DNA from: Desulfoferrobacter suflitae
Lineage (GTDB): Bacteria; Desulfobacterota; Syntrophobacteria; Syntrophobacterales; Syntrophobacteraceae
Length of the DNA stretch: 64,000 nt
Assembly: GCF_022603395.1 (NCBI RefSeq)
Contig: NZ_JAIBKA010000004.1
Location: forward strand, 62,001 to 126,000
Direction: 5' to 3'
This document shows positions 44,047-53,842 of the stretch, piece after piece; within the stretch, counting starts at the first letter, position 1, and each line of letters starts with the position of its first letter. The translations under genes and the position numbers were made by a program. The notes below the pieces were generated by a model. It did not search any database. It worked only from the letters and a program-made list of their open reading frames with translations, and was not told the origin of the DNA.

Positions 44047-45363
44047 TCAGTAGTAGTCGAAATTTTCCATGGAATCGGCGAGGGCCATTTTTCGCTGGGA
44101 AAAATTGACCACCCAGGAGGCAATGTTGGATCGGGTGATGGGCGGGGAGAGACGGGAAAACATGGATGGCAGGCTATAGAACTTCGTGTACAAGGCCTTG
44201 ACCCGATCCTCGAGTTCTTCACGGGAGCAGTGTTTCGGCTTGATGTAGCAATTTATGCCCGTCCATCGGCCCATATTGTATGCGTCCAGTATGCGATCTT
44301 GTTCCCGCATACGGTCATACAATGGAGTCCCCTTGTGCGGCGTGAGAATGTTAAAATAGGCGGCCGGAACTTTGTTGCGCATCAAGAATTCTAAAGTTGC
44401 ATCGAAAACTGTGGATTTCTCGGTATCATGGCCGAATATCAGGTTGACTGAATAGCTGATTCCCATGGCGCGCAACTGCTTCAATGTCTCTTCATATTGA
44501 CTGGCTTTGTTGGCCCTTTTATTCATACCGTCGAGGGTGCCCTGATCGATGCTTTCCATGCCGATATTGATGTGGAGCAGTCCGCTCCTTTTGGCGAGGC
44601 GCATGAACTCCTGATTATTGCACAGATCCATCGACCACAGAGCCGACCAGCGCAGTTTCAACGGAATGAGCGCCTCCATCAACTCCATAGTATGAGATCT
44701 TTTGCCGGCAAAGTTGCTGTCGGCAAAAAACACATTTTTGGCCTTGCTGTACTTGATTTCCTCGATTACTTCCCGGGTGGGACGATAGCGATACTTATGG
44801 CCGAGATAGAAGCGTTCCGAGCAGAATTCGCAGGCGAAAGGGCAGCCTCGAGAAGTCTGCACCGAGAAGGTGGTGAACAATCCGTACTTCTTGAGATCGA
44901 CCAGATCATACCTGGGGAAAGGAAGCCCACTTAGATCGTGCAGCGTCTTCCCGCGATAGATCTTTTTTAGTCTTCCCGCGGCTGCATCTTCCAGCATGGG
45001 CCGCCAGATTCCTTCACCTTCCCCGATTCCCAGGGCATCACAATGTTCAGCGGCTTCATCCGCATAGAAGTAGGTGTGCGGGCCTCCCATGATGACCGGT
45101 ACGCCTCTTTGCCTGAAGCGATCGGCGATCTGGTACGCCCACAGGGAATTGATAGTCCATGTGGTGAGGGCAACCAGGTCGACGGGGGCATCATAGTCGA
45201 TGTCCGTCAGCTGTTCGTCTATCAGACTCACTTCCCATTCCTTGGGGGTAATGGCGGCAAGGAAGGGGAGGGTGAGCCCTACGACACTCCTTTTCCTGGT
45301 CTTGTGAACTGTACGGTTCCCACGGCTGCGGTAGTGTGAAGGCTGAATGATAAAGAGCTTCAT
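44047..45363 (-). CDS. radical SAM protein with N-terminal B12-binding-type domain
   Basis: 438 residues from the ATG at 45363 (GGGAGA upstream). The N-terminal 140 residues have a Rossmann-like B12-binding fold (VDLVALTTWTINSLWAYQIA, GVPVIMGGPHTYFYADEA) without the D-x-H-x-x-G cobalamin motif. The radical SAM domain has QTSRGCPFACEFCSERFYLG. The C-terminal region resembles the family seen in hopanoid and tetrapyrrole/lipid-modifying enzymes. The neighbours do not indicate its substrate, and no precursor gene is seen. It lies between the two WspA-type receptors but on the opposite strand to the main chemosensory operon. Confidence 0.85.
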   Translation of the reverse strand: MKLFIIQPSHYRSRGNRTVHKTRKRSVVGLTLPFLAAITPKEWEVSLIDEQLTDIDYDAPVDLVALTTWTINSLWAYQIADRFRQRGVPVIMGGPHTYFYADEAAEHCDALGIGEGEGIWRPMLEDAAAGRLKKIYRGKTLHDLSGLPFPRYDLVDLKKYGLFTTFSVQTSRGCPFACEFCSERFYLGHKYRYRPTREVIEEIKYSKAKNVFFADSNFAGKRSHTMELMEALIPLKLRWSALWSMDLCNNQEFMRLAKRSGLLHINIGMESIDQGTLDGMNKRANKASQYEETLKQLRAMGISYSVNLIFGHDTEKSTVFDATLEFLMRNKVPAAYFNILTPHKGTPLYDRMREQDRILDAYNMGRWTGINCYIKPKHCSREELEDRVKALYTKFYSLPSMFSRLSPPITRSNIASWVVNFSQRKMALADSMENFDYY

Positions 45364-45750
45364 GCAATCTCCCGGGTTAACTTTGTGGTTCAGTCGGCCC
45401 GGTTGAAGCTGGTCGGCTCGGCATCGAAAATGAGCTGCCGCCCATGCGGGCTTATGGCCAGATGCTCTGCAACCGGGATCGATTCTCAGAATTACGCGAT
45501 TAATAACTTCGGCACGAACAAAAAGCAACCACCCGCTGGCGGTTGTTCCCCGGGAGCGGGCATTGCTTCCCAGGGCATATCACCGCCAAATCGGAGCTTT
45601 ACCTCGCATCGCATTTCGTATATAGGCCTATGTAATGGTCCTGTTATTAACTAATTGGAGGGTCACAACCTGCCTTGGAAAGGGAAGAGCTTTCTCGAGG
45701 ACAATGTATGGGGATGCTCCAGTGTGCAAAACCTGGTATGAGGGGTTGCC
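45364..45750. other. intergenic stretch upstream of the chemosensory operon
   Basis: No gene. A short imperfect hairpin at 45526-45545 (CAACC/GGTTG) is the only structure. A GG-N11-GC pattern at about 45734-45749 resembles a -24/-12 element but has the wrong spacing. The operon promoter cannot be assigned. Confidence 0.4.
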
Positions 45751-47520
45751 TTGAAGATCAAAACAAAATTCATGTTGGCAGGAACAACATTCTGTGTTGC
45801 GCTCAGTGTTGCCGCCGTATGGGTTGATTCATACTTTCTGCAGAACATTTTTTTTGACCAGTACAAAGAGAAGGCGAGAATATTGCTCTACAGTATGCGG
45901 GCCGTGCGGGCGCATACCGGTACGGTCATTCGACCCAAGGCAACCGAGCTGATCGGAGAGGGTTTCATGACCGAACTTCAGTCTACTTCCTATGCGGCTA
46001 ACGGTGTGTTCGCGAAAATCCCGGAAGAAAACAGGTACGGCCTCAACTTCAAGACGGCTTCGATCAAACCGCGCAATCCCGGTAACCGGGCCAATGAGGC
46101 GGAGACGGAACTCATCAAGCTGCTCGATGAGCTGCACATCAAAGGGAAGGAGCCCGTCTGGCAGGGTTTCAGGCAGTTGAATGGAGTCGAAAACTATGTC
46201 ATCGCCGTCGGCGAGGTCAACAAGCCGGCCTGCATGCAATGCCATGGTCGTCCTGAAGAGGCTCCCGAGGGAATGCGCAAGCTCTACCCCGTGGCCCAGG
46301 ATGATGGTTACGGGCATCTCCCCGATCGCGTCGAATCGGCAGAAATCGTTTCCATACCGGTGTCCGCTGTAGAAGCCAGTGTGGACCGGCTGAGAATATA
46401 CAGCGCCCTCATTTCCATTTTCATCCTGACTATCGCCCTGGTAGGAATCAACTATTTTTTGAATGCCATCTTCAGACCGGTGAGACGCGTTACCGACGTT
46501 GCGCAGCAGATCGCCGGCGGTGATTTGCAGGGAGCTTCGGAATCATTGGATAGCTATTCTGAGGGCGGCAGTCGGCCCTCGGAACAGGTGGAGCAAAGGA
46601 AAAAAGAGCCGGACGAAACGGGGAAGTTGCTCAATTCCTTCAATATCATGGCCCACAATCTCAACTCATTGGTTGGGCAGGTCCAGAACTCGGGTATCCA
46701 GGTCACCACGTCGGCTACCGAAATCGCCGCTTCGGCGCGGGAGCTCGAGGCCACTGCAGCACAGCAGGCCATATCCCTCAATGAGGTGAGCACTACTTCC
46801 AACGAAATTTTTGCGACCTCCCAGGAGCTTGCCGGTACCGTGCAACAGGTGGCGGGTATGGTGTCCGGCACGGCAACGCTCGCCGGGCAAGGCCAAAACG
46901 GCCTGGCGGATATGGAACAAATCATGCGGCGACTGGTCACGGCAACCACCACATTTTCCGCCAGGTTATCCACTATCAACGAAAAGGCCAACAACATCGG
47001 CAGTATCATTACGACGATCGCCAAAGTTGCCGATCAAACCAATCTGCTTTCACTCAACGCCGCCATCGAAGCGGAAAAGGCCGGTGAATACGGGTTGGGG
47101 TTTTCCGTAGTGGCGCGCGAAATTCGTCGCCTGGCGGATCAGACCGGAGTCGCCGCCCAGGACATCGAGCATATGGTAACGGCCATGCAATCGGCGGTGT
47201 CCGCGGGGGTCATGGAAATGGACAAATTCTCCGAAGAAGTGCGCAGGGGAGTAGAAGAGGTGACCGGCGTGGGTGGCATGCTCGGGCAAATCATAGCCCA
47301 GGTTCAGGATCTTGAGCCCCAGTTCGAGGCGGTCAAGGTGGGTATGCAGGCTCAGTCGGCCGGAGCGCAACAGATCAGTGAAGCCATCAATCAGCTCTCC
47401 GAAGCGGCCGAACAGACGCGCGCCTCACTCCAGGAATTCAAAGATGCCACCGTGCAGCTGAACGAAGCGGTCCAGGGTCTGAGAAGTGAAGTGGCGCGCT
47501 TCAGAGTGGGTGGTGCCTGA
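45751..47520 (+). CDS. WspA-type receptor with periplasmic haem c (DUF3365/Tll0287-like) domain
   Basis: 589 residues from a TTG preceded by GAGGGG; no ATG in frame is nearby. TM1 near 8-28, a periplasmic domain of about 180 residues with CMQCHG (Cys161, Cys164, His165), TM2 near 212-232, HAMP, then a WspA-type signalling domain ([20 protein letters not shown]). The CxxCH is the haem c attachment site of the DUF3365 domain, which in known members holds a haem in a PAS-like fold. The receptor therefore probably senses redox state or a diatomic gas. First gene of the operon; cheW begins 3 bp after its stop. Confidence 0.9.
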   Translation: MKIKTKFMLAGTTFCVALSVAAVWVDSYFLQNIFFDQYKEKARILLYSMRAVRAHTGTVIRPKATELIGEGFMTELQSTSYAANGVFAKIPEENRYGLNFKTASIKPRNPGNRANEAETELIKLLDELHIKGKEPVWQGFRQLNGVENYVIAVGEVNKPACMQCHGRPEEAPEGMRKLYPVAQDDGYGHLPDRVESAEIVSIPVSAVEASVDRLRIYSALISIFILTIALVGINYFLNAIFRPVRRVTDVAQQIAGGDLQGASESLDSYSEGGSRPSEQVEQRKKEPDETGKLLNSFNIMAHNLNSLVGQVQNSGIQVTTSATEIAASARELEATAAQQAISLNEVSTTSNEIFATSQELAGTVQQVAGMVSGTATLAGQGQNGLADMEQIMRRLVTATTTFSARLSTINEKANNIGSIITTIAKVADQTNLLSLNAAIEAEKAGEYGLGFSVVAREIRRLADQTGVAAQDIEHMVTAMQSAVSAGVMEMDKFSEEVRRGVEEVTGVGGMLGQIIAQVQDLEPQFEAVKVGMQAQSAGAQQISEAINQLSEAAEQTRASLQEFKDATVQLNEAVQGLRSEVARFRVGGA

Positions 47521-47523
47521 GCC

Positions 47524-48006
47524 ATGCTGCTCCTGATCTTTTTCGTGGGCAAAGAAAGATATGGGATCGATTCCAGAAAGGTGGTCGAGGTGGTACCGGT
47601 CGTGAACTGCAAGCCGGTTCCCCACGCGCCGTCCCATGTGGCTGGTCTGCTCAGTTACCGAGGCGATATTGTTCCGGTGGTGGATCTATCCGCCCTCATT
47701 GGTGGGGCACCCGCGCGGCATCTGTTGAGCACGCGGGTCATCCTGGTGAAGTATGTCGGTGCCGACGCCAATGAACATATTTTGGGACTTTTGGCTGAAA
47801 GAGTGACCGAGACCCTCAAATGCCGGGAAGAAGATTTCAAATCTCCCGGGTTTGTGGCTTCCGCGGGGCGTTACCTGGGTGATCTCTATATCGACGGAGA
47901 GGGCATGATCCAGCGCATCGTCGTGGAGGCGGTTCTGCCGGAAGAGTTGCGCCGGTCCCTTTTCGCCGAAGCCGAAAAGGTGGCCGATGCGCTTTCAGCA
48001 AGTTGA
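47524..48006 (+). CDS. cheW: CheW-type coupling protein (WspB position)
   Basis: 160 residues. CheW fold: FVGKERYGIDSRKVVEVVP, then HVAGLLSYRGDIVPVVDLSA with the conserved R-G-x-x-x-P-V core. It links receptors to the CheA kinase. It starts 3 bp after the receptor stop and overlaps the CheR start by 20 bp. Position and length match WspB of Pseudomonas Wsp clusters. Confidence 0.93.
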   Translation: MLLLIFFVGKERYGIDSRKVVEVVPVVNCKPVPHAPSHVAGLLSYRGDIVPVVDLSALIGGAPARHLLSTRVILVKYVGADANEHILGLLAERVTETLKCREEDFKSPGFVASAGRYLGDLYIDGEGMIQRIVVEAVLPEELRRSLFAEAEKVADALSAS

Positions 48007-49273
48007 ACAGTTCCTCACCCAGGCGATCGGCCTCGATTCCGCATCGATCGGGACCAAGAGTGTAGAGCGGGCCGTCCTTGCCGGAATGGAGCGTACTGCA
48101 ACGCGGTCGGAGGCAGCATATCTTGCTTTACTCAAGGGCAGCGAAGCTGAGCTGGCGGCCCTCATAGAATCGGTCGTGGTTCCGGAAACCTGGTTTTTTC
48201 GCGATCAAGGTCCGTTCGCCTATTTGCGCCAGTATGTCTTACACGAGTGGAAGCCGTTGCATAAGAACAGAATGTTGCGGCTGCTGTCGGTGCCCTGCTC
48301 GACAGGCGAAGAGCCATTTTCGGTTGCCATAACACTGGTGGAAGCAGGGCTCGGCCACCGGGATTTTTCCATCGATGCGGTCGACATAAGCGAGCGGGCC
48401 CTGCAGACGGCTGAACGAGGGATCTATGGCAAAAGCTCATTTCGAGAAAAGGATGAGGATTTTGTAGCCCGATATTTTTCACAAACAGCAGACGGAATGA
48501 AAATTCATGAGAGGATACGCAACTCGGTTTGTTTTCAGCGCGGCAACATCCTCGATCCCGCTTTTCAGGTTAATCGCTCATCCTATCATGTAATCTTTTG
48601 TCGCAACCTGTTGATCTATATGACGCAGCCAGCCAAGAAACGCATATTGGATGTTCTGGACGGTATGCTTGTCGATGGGGGACTGCTCTTCACGGGGCAT
48701 ACCGAAACCATGCTGGTACGTTCGTACGGTTACTCCATTGTCAAGTATCCGCGAGGGTTTGCCTGCAAAAAGGGACAAATAAGTGCCGTGGTGCGGGGTG
48801 GCGCGGCCGAGAAAAAAAGATCGGCGGCCGGCAGGGCTGCTTTTCCGGTCAGACCCCCTCCCGTTTCGCCTGCGCCCGTAGTGCCCAGGAACTGGTCGCA
48901 GCCGACTGAGGCCCGCGCGAGTATCCAGTCCACCGGCCAGGAAAGCCCGGAGGCAATGCTCGATCGCGTGCGGCAATTGGGCAATCGAGGTGCCCTGGAG
49001 GAAGCTGCAGCCCTTTGTGAGCAGGTCTTGCAGAAGCATAGTCTGAACAGTGAGGCCTATTACCTGATGGGACTTCTGCATGATGCGGCGGATAAGCACG
49101 ATCTGGCCGAACAATGCTTCCTCAAATCACTCTATCTGGATCCCGATAATTATCAGGTCCTGGTGAAGCTCTATCTCCTTTACGAACACAGAGGGGACAG
49201 CTCAAGGGCGAAGACCTATCGCGAGCGTGCTGCCCGTGCGCAGGCACAGCCGAAAGACGGGTCTACGGGGTAA
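47987..49273 (+). CDS. cheR: CheR methyltransferase with C-terminal TPR (WspC-like)
   Basis: 428 residues. The CheR catalytic domain has VVPETWFFRDQGPFAYLRQY, SVPCSTGEEPFSVAITL (SAM-binding), VDISERALQTAERGIYG and FCRNLLIYMTQ. After a proline-rich linker (about 280-310) come two to three TPR units (ALCEQVLQKHSLNSEAYYLM, then AEQCFLKSLYLDPDNYQVLV). TPR-bearing CheR is the WspC type, which methylates a WspA receptor without the C-terminal pentapeptide tether. Start overlaps cheW, which favours coupled translation. Confidence 0.93.
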   Translation: MRFQQVEQFLTQAIGLDSASIGTKSVERAVLAGMERTATRSEAAYLALLKGSEAELAALIESVVVPETWFFRDQGPFAYLRQYVLHEWKPLHKNRMLRLLSVPCSTGEEPFSVAITLVEAGLGHRDFSIDAVDISERALQTAERGIYGKSSFREKDEDFVARYFSQTADGMKIHERIRNSVCFQRGNILDPAFQVNRSSYHVIFCRNLLIYMTQPAKKRILDVLDGMLVDGGLLFTGHTETMLVRSYGYSIVKYPRGFACKKGQISAVVRGGAAEKKRSAAGRAAFPVRPPPVSPAPVVPRNWSQPTEARASIQSTGQESPEAMLDRVRQLGNRGALEEAAALCEQVLQKHSLNSEAYYLMGLLHDAADKHDLAEQCFLKSLYLDPDNYQVLVKLYLLYEHRGDSSRAKTYRERAARAQAQPKDGSTG

Positions 49274-49276
49274 GTG

Positions 49277-49945
49277 ATGCAGAAGGAAGAAGCCGATAAA
49301 GTGGTGGGTTGCTGGAAAATCACCGGCACCGAAGGGGATGGCAGCTGTCCCAAGCTGGCGGCACGCGGTCACTGCCGCAACTGTTCGGAGTATGTTTTGG
49401 CGGGCAGAAGTCTGTTTGATCGTCCCGTGCCGGCAGGATACCAACAGCAGTGGACCGAGATCATTGCCAGGGAGAAAAAGGCTGAAACGGCGGAGCTCAT
49501 TTCCGTCATAGTTTTCAGAGTGACGCACGAGTGGCTGGCTCTGAAGACCCGATACTTTCAGGAAATCACCAGCGAGCGTGTGGTCCATTCCGTGCCGCAC
49601 CGCACCAACGACGTCTTCAGAGGCCTGGTGAATATTGGCGGTGAGCTCCTTTTTTGCGTATCGGCCGCCGCCGTTCTGGGTGTTGCCAATGAAGCTGCAG
49701 ACCCGACGGCACAACAAAAGTTACGGCGGATGGCCGTGGTCAAAAAAGAGGGCCGCCGTTTTGCCTTCGAGGTGGATGAAGTGCTGGGGGTCTATCGGGT
49801 TGCTCCGGGACTGATGCACAAGGTACCGGCCACTCTCTCCAAATCGACGATCGTTTTGACGAGAGGAATATTCACCCTGGAGGACAAGAAAATCGGGTTT
49901 TTGGATGAGGATGCCTTCCTCAATTGTTTGTCCTTTGACTTTTAG
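49277..49945 (+). CDS. cheW: CheW-type protein with Cys-rich N-terminus (WspD-like)
   Basis: 222 residues. The first 45 residues hold four cysteines (12, 24, 33, 36) in a CWKITGTEGDGSC and HCRNC arrangement that is the hallmark of WspD proteins; they could bind a metal. The CheW domain follows (FRVTHEWLALKTRYFQEITS, then FRGLVNIGGELLFCVSAAAV). A second coupling protein may separate receptor-bound and kinase-bound pools. It starts 3 bp after the cheR stop. Confidence 0.9.
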   Translation: MQKEEADKVVGCWKITGTEGDGSCPKLAARGHCRNCSEYVLAGRSLFDRPVPAGYQQQWTEIIAREKKAETAELISVIVFRVTHEWLALKTRYFQEITSERVVHSVPHRTNDVFRGLVNIGGELLFCVSAAAVLGVANEAADPTAQQKLRRMAVVKKEGRRFAFEVDEVLGVYRVAPGLMHKVPATLSKSTIVLTRGIFTLEDKKIGFLDEDAFLNCLSFDF

Positions 49946-50033
49946 CACGGAGGGCTGAACAAGACTATTGCCAGGTCTTGTCCGGCGCCGGCAAAAACCT
50001 CGAGGAGCATACCCCTGGCAGGAGCGACTGGAA

Positions 50034-52760
50034 GTGGGCTCAAACCTGGATAACCTTAACGATCTATCCATGCTGGAGCTTTTCCGCATGGAAGCGGACA
50101 ATCACTCGCAGGTCCTCGAATCAGGGCTGCAGCATCTGGAGGGCGAGCAGTCGCCGGAGCGCATCGAGCCGCTCATGCGCGCCGCCCATTCCATCAAGGG
50201 AGCTGCGCGTATCGTCGGCTTGAGCGTGGCGGTGAATTTGGCGCATGCCATGGAAGAGGTATTGTCCAAGGCACAGCAGGGCACTCTCCATCTGACTCCG
50301 GATTTCATTGCAGGCGTGGCCGAGGGGAGTCGAATTTTTCGTGAAATCGGCGGTCTCGACACCGCCCGCCTGCAGGAGTGGCTGCAACACAAATCCAGTG
50401 AAATTTCCCATATCATCGGGTTGCTGCAAGGCTCCGGCGGTGTCCCGGCGCAGCCTGAACCGGCGGCAGCCAACCGCCAGCACCCAGCCACGCTGAAAGA
50501 ACCTGTGATGCCTGAGACCCCGCCGGATCTGGGCGATCTGTCAATGATGGATCTGTTTCGACTGGAGGCGGAAAACCAGGCACGTATTCTGGAATCGGGG
50601 CTGGTCAAATTGGAGAAAGACCAGTCCTGCGAGCGGGTCGAGCCACTGATGCGTGCCGCCCATTCCATCAAAGGGGCGGCACGCATCGTTGGATTGGACA
50701 TCGCCGTGGAATTGGCTCATGCCATGGAGGACGTCCTCTCAGCGGCGCAAAAGGGGGAGCTGACGCTCATTCCCGAGCACATAGACGTGCTTCTGTCGGG
50801 CAATGACATCTTCACCCACGCTGCCGGTGTGGATACTGAAAATCTCGGCTTGTGGCTCACGGAACAGGCAGACTTCATAAGGGGCATAAGCGGATCCCTT
50901 CGCTCGATCCTGGAGGGGCAGCGGGCCGAGTTCTCGAAAGAACCCGTCGGTGCCGCCAGAGTGAAAATTGCACTTGAGCCTGAGGCGAATGCCAGGGCGG
51001 CAGTGGAGAGGGAAGGGGCGGATACCGTAATCCGCATTACAGCGCAAAACTTGAGCCGCCTCATGGGATTGGCTGGAGAGAGCCTGATCGAGGCGAGATC
51101 GCTCGAGTCTTTCACCAGGAGTTTGATGGAACTGAAAAATGAGCATTATGCAATTGCCGAATCCCTGGAGCGAGTCCGTCAGTTTTTGCCTGCCGAATCC
51201 ATGCAGGGCGAATCCCTCGAGGCCCTCAGCCTGGCTTTAGAAGCGGTGCGCCGTGCGCGTACCACGTTGGCCGGACATTTGGAGGGTTTTGATTCATTTT
51301 CCCGTCGTTTGGAGCACTTGGCCGATCGTTTGTACAACGAAGTGATCGCCAGCCGAATGCGGCCTTTTTCCGATGGAACCTATGGGTTCTCGCGAATGGT
51401 GCGCGATTTGGCGAAACGATTGGAGAAGAGAGTCAATTTTCAGATCCTGGGAGAGAACACCCAGGTGGACAGGGATATCTTGGAAAAACTGGAGGCGCCT
51501 CTCACCCATCTGCTGCGCAACGCCCTCGATCATGGTCTGGAAGTGCCGGCCGAGCGCGCCGCCGAGGGCAAGTCCGCCGAAGGCAACTTGACGTTGGAAG
51601 CCCGCCATCGAGCCGGGATGCTGTCGATCACGGTAACCGACGACGGCAGAGGGATTGACCCGGAGGCAATCAAGCGCAAGGTTGTGGAAAAGGGTTTGGG
51701 CAGCAAAGAAATGGCCGCCAGCCTGAGCCGTTCCGAACTGATGGAATTTCTTTTCCTACCCGGTTTTACCACGAGCGGAGCGGTGACGGAGATTTCCGGC
51801 CGCGGCGTGGGCCTGGACGTGGTCCATTCGATGGTGCAGGAGGTGGGTGGTTCGGTACGGTGTGATTCCACTCCAGGCCGGGGCACTCGCTTCCATATGC
51901 AGCTCCCCTTATCTCTGTCGGTGGTGCGAACGATTCTGGTGGATATTTCCAATGAGCCTTACGCAGTTCCCCTGACCCGCGTCGATCGAATCCTCAGTGT
52001 TGCCAGGGAAGCCGTGAAGACGGTCGAGGACAGACAGTTTTGCAGCTATGAAGAGGACAACATTGGCCTGGTCGATGCGCACCAAATATTGCAGACGGCC
52101 TCTGTGAGCCAGGGCGGTGAGGCTCTATCGGTGGTGGTGGTCAGTGATCGCATGAACAGCTTTGGCCTGGTGGTGGATCAATTTTTGGGGGAACGCGACC
52201 TGGTAGTGAAGCCGTTGGATCCGGTTCTCGGCAAAGTTCCCAACATCAGCGCCGCCGCTATCCTGGAAGATGGCTCCCCGGTGTTGATCCTCGATATTGA
52301 TGATGTGGTGCGCTCCATTGACAACATGCTGACGCAGAGCCGGCTGGGCAAGGTGGAGCTGAGAGGTCAATCCGCTGCCGGCAGGGAGAAGAAGAGAATA
52401 TTGGTGGTGGATGATTCCCTGACGGTTCGAGAAGTGGAGCGCAGGCTGCTGGAAAACAAGGGCTACGAAGTGGAAATCGCGGTCGACGGAATGGACGGCT
52501 GGAATAAAGTTCGCAATGCCCGTTTTGATCTGGTCATCTCCGATGTGGACATGCCGCGCATGCATGGGATTGAATTTGTCAGCAGGATCAAGACCGATCC
52601 CAGGCTGAAGGATATTCCGGTCATGATCGTATCGTACAAGGATCGGGAGGATGACAAGCTCAAGGGGTTGGAAGCGGGAGCGAACTATTACCTGACCAAG
52701 AGCAGCTTTCATGACGAGAGTTTGATCAGCGCGGTGATCGATCTGATCGGGGAAGCATAA
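50034..52760 (+). CDS. cheA: CheA-REC hybrid histidine kinase with two Hpt domains (WspE-like)
   Basis: 908 residues from a GTG preceded by AGGAG; a TTG at 49968 is less likely. Two tandem Hpt domains (His52 and His210) share the identical motif [16 protein letters not shown], so one arose by a recent duplication. Then the dimerisation region, HATPase_c ([32 protein letters not shown]), a CheW-like domain, and a C-terminal receiver with [14 protein letters not shown] and phospho-acceptor Asp837 in [11 protein letters not shown]. It phosphorylates CheB and the response regulator encoded downstream; its own receiver may act as a phosphate sink. No separate CheY is present. Confidence 0.94.
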   Translation: MGSNLDNLNDLSMLELFRMEADNHSQVLESGLQHLEGEQSPERIEPLMRAAHSIKGAARIVGLSVAVNLAHAMEEVLSKAQQGTLHLTPDFIAGVAEGSRIFREIGGLDTARLQEWLQHKSSEISHIIGLLQGSGGVPAQPEPAAANRQHPATLKEPVMPETPPDLGDLSMMDLFRLEAENQARILESGLVKLEKDQSCERVEPLMRAAHSIKGAARIVGLDIAVELAHAMEDVLSAAQKGELTLIPEHIDVLLSGNDIFTHAAGVDTENLGLWLTEQADFIRGISGSLRSILEGQRAEFSKEPVGAARVKIALEPEANARAAVEREGADTVIRITAQNLSRLMGLAGESLIEARSLESFTRSLMELKNEHYAIAESLERVRQFLPAESMQGESLEALSLALEAVRRARTTLAGHLEGFDSFSRRLEHLADRLYNEVIASRMRPFSDGTYGFSRMVRDLAKRLEKRVNFQILGENTQVDRDILEKLEAPLTHLLRNALDHGLEVPAERAAEGKSAEGNLTLEARHRAGMLSITVTDDGRGIDPEAIKRKVVEKGLGSKEMAASLSRSELMEFLFLPGFTTSGAVTEISGRGVGLDVVHSMVQEVGGSVRCDSTPGRGTRFHMQLPLSLSVVRTILVDISNEPYAVPLTRVDRILSVAREAVKTVEDRQFCSYEEDNIGLVDAHQILQTASVSQGGEALSVVVVSDRMNSFGLVVDQFLGERDLVVKPLDPVLGKVPNISAAAILEDGSPVLILDIDDVVRSIDNMLTQSRLGKVELRGQSAAGREKKRILVVDDSLTVREVERRLLENKGYEVEIAVDGMDGWNKVRNARFDLVISDVDMPRMHGIEFVSRIKTDPRLKDIPVMIVSYKDREDDKLKGLEAGANYYLTKSSFHDESLISAVIDLIGEA

Positions 52761-52765
52761 GGAAG

Positions 52766-53797
52766 ATGCGCGTCGCGATAGTGAATGATCTGCTGATGGC
52801 CGTCGAAGTGCTGCGCCGTGTGCTGGCTGCCGTGGGGGATTACGAGATAGCGTGGATCGCTTACAATGGTGCCGAAGCAGTGGAAAAATGTGCGGCTGAC
52901 TTGCCCGATCTGGTCTTAATGGACCTGATCATGCCGGTTATGGACGGTGTGCAGGCGACTTGCACCATTATGCGGGAGACTCCCTGCGCTATTTTGGTGG
53001 TCACCGCTTCAGTGCGGGGAAACGCCGCCAAGGTGTTCGAAGCCATGGGTTGTGGAGCCCTCGATGCAGTCGCTACTCCGGTTCTCGGCCCCGAAGGCAA
53101 AATTGAAGGCGGGGCCGAACTGCTCAAGAAGATCAAAACCATCAGTCGACTTATCGGCAAGCCGGTAGCCAATGAAAAGCCCGGATCGCCCAGGGTGTTG
53201 CCTCGGAGTGCGCCTCAATTGGTGGCCATCGGTTCATCAACCGGCGGGCCCAGGGCATTGGCGGAGATCCTTTCCAGGCTCCCGGAAGATTTTCGAGCTT
53301 CCATTGTCATCGTTCAGCATGTGGATGTTCAATTTGCCGGAGGCCTTGCCGAGTGGCTCAACGAACAGACCCACCTGACGGTCACCGTGGCCTCGGGCGG
53401 TCAGACCCTGCGCGAGGGGATGGTGTATGTGGCGGGAACCAACGACCATCTGGTGATCGGCTCTGATCTGGCACTGCACTATACACCGGAGCCCAGAGAC
53501 TATCCTTATCGGCCGTCGGTGGATACGTTTTTTTTCAGCGTGGAGAAACATTGGCCGGGCAAGTCGGTGGCCGTTTTGCTCACCGGCATGGGCCGGGACG
53601 GGGCCAAGGGATTGCTGGGCCTGAAGCGAGCCGGCTGGCATACCATCGCGCAAGACGAGCAAACCAGCATCGTTTATGGCATGCCCAGGGCCGCAGCCGA
53701 AATGGGCGCGGCGGTGGAGATCCTTCCGCTGGATAGGATCGCAGAGAGCATTGCCAGGCACATGCGCAGCGAAGAAGTCGCTTATTTGGGGGGATGA
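52766..53797 (+). CDS. cheB: CheB methylesterase (WspF-like)
   Basis: 343 residues. Receiver with [20 protein letters not shown] and a linker, then the esterase domain with catalytic Ser158 in [11 protein letters not shown], His in [16 protein letters not shown] and Asp in [18 protein letters not shown]. It removes methyl groups from receptor glutamates when phosphorylated, providing adaptation. It starts 5 bp after the cheA stop. Confidence 0.94.
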   Translation: MRVAIVNDLLMAVEVLRRVLAAVGDYEIAWIAYNGAEAVEKCAADLPDLVLMDLIMPVMDGVQATCTIMRETPCAILVVTASVRGNAAKVFEAMGCGALDAVATPVLGPEGKIEGGAELLKKIKTISRLIGKPVANEKPGSPRVLPRSAPQLVAIGSSTGGPRALAEILSRLPEDFRASIVIVQHVDVQFAGGLAEWLNEQTHLTVTVASGGQTLREGMVYVAGTNDHLVIGSDLALHYTPEPRDYPYRPSVDTFFFSVEKHWPGKSVAVLLTGMGRDGAKGLLGLKRAGWHTIAQDEQTSIVYGMPRAAAEMGAAVEILPLDRIAESIARHMRSEEVAYLGG

Positions 53798-53842
53798 AAT
53801 CCCCTATCATGGACAGGTAAAGGCAGGGGAAAGGAAAACGCG

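Noticed and set aside
45734-45749. -24/-12-like element before the chemosensory operon
   Set aside because: GG and GC are eleven bases apart rather than ten and it abuts the start codon.
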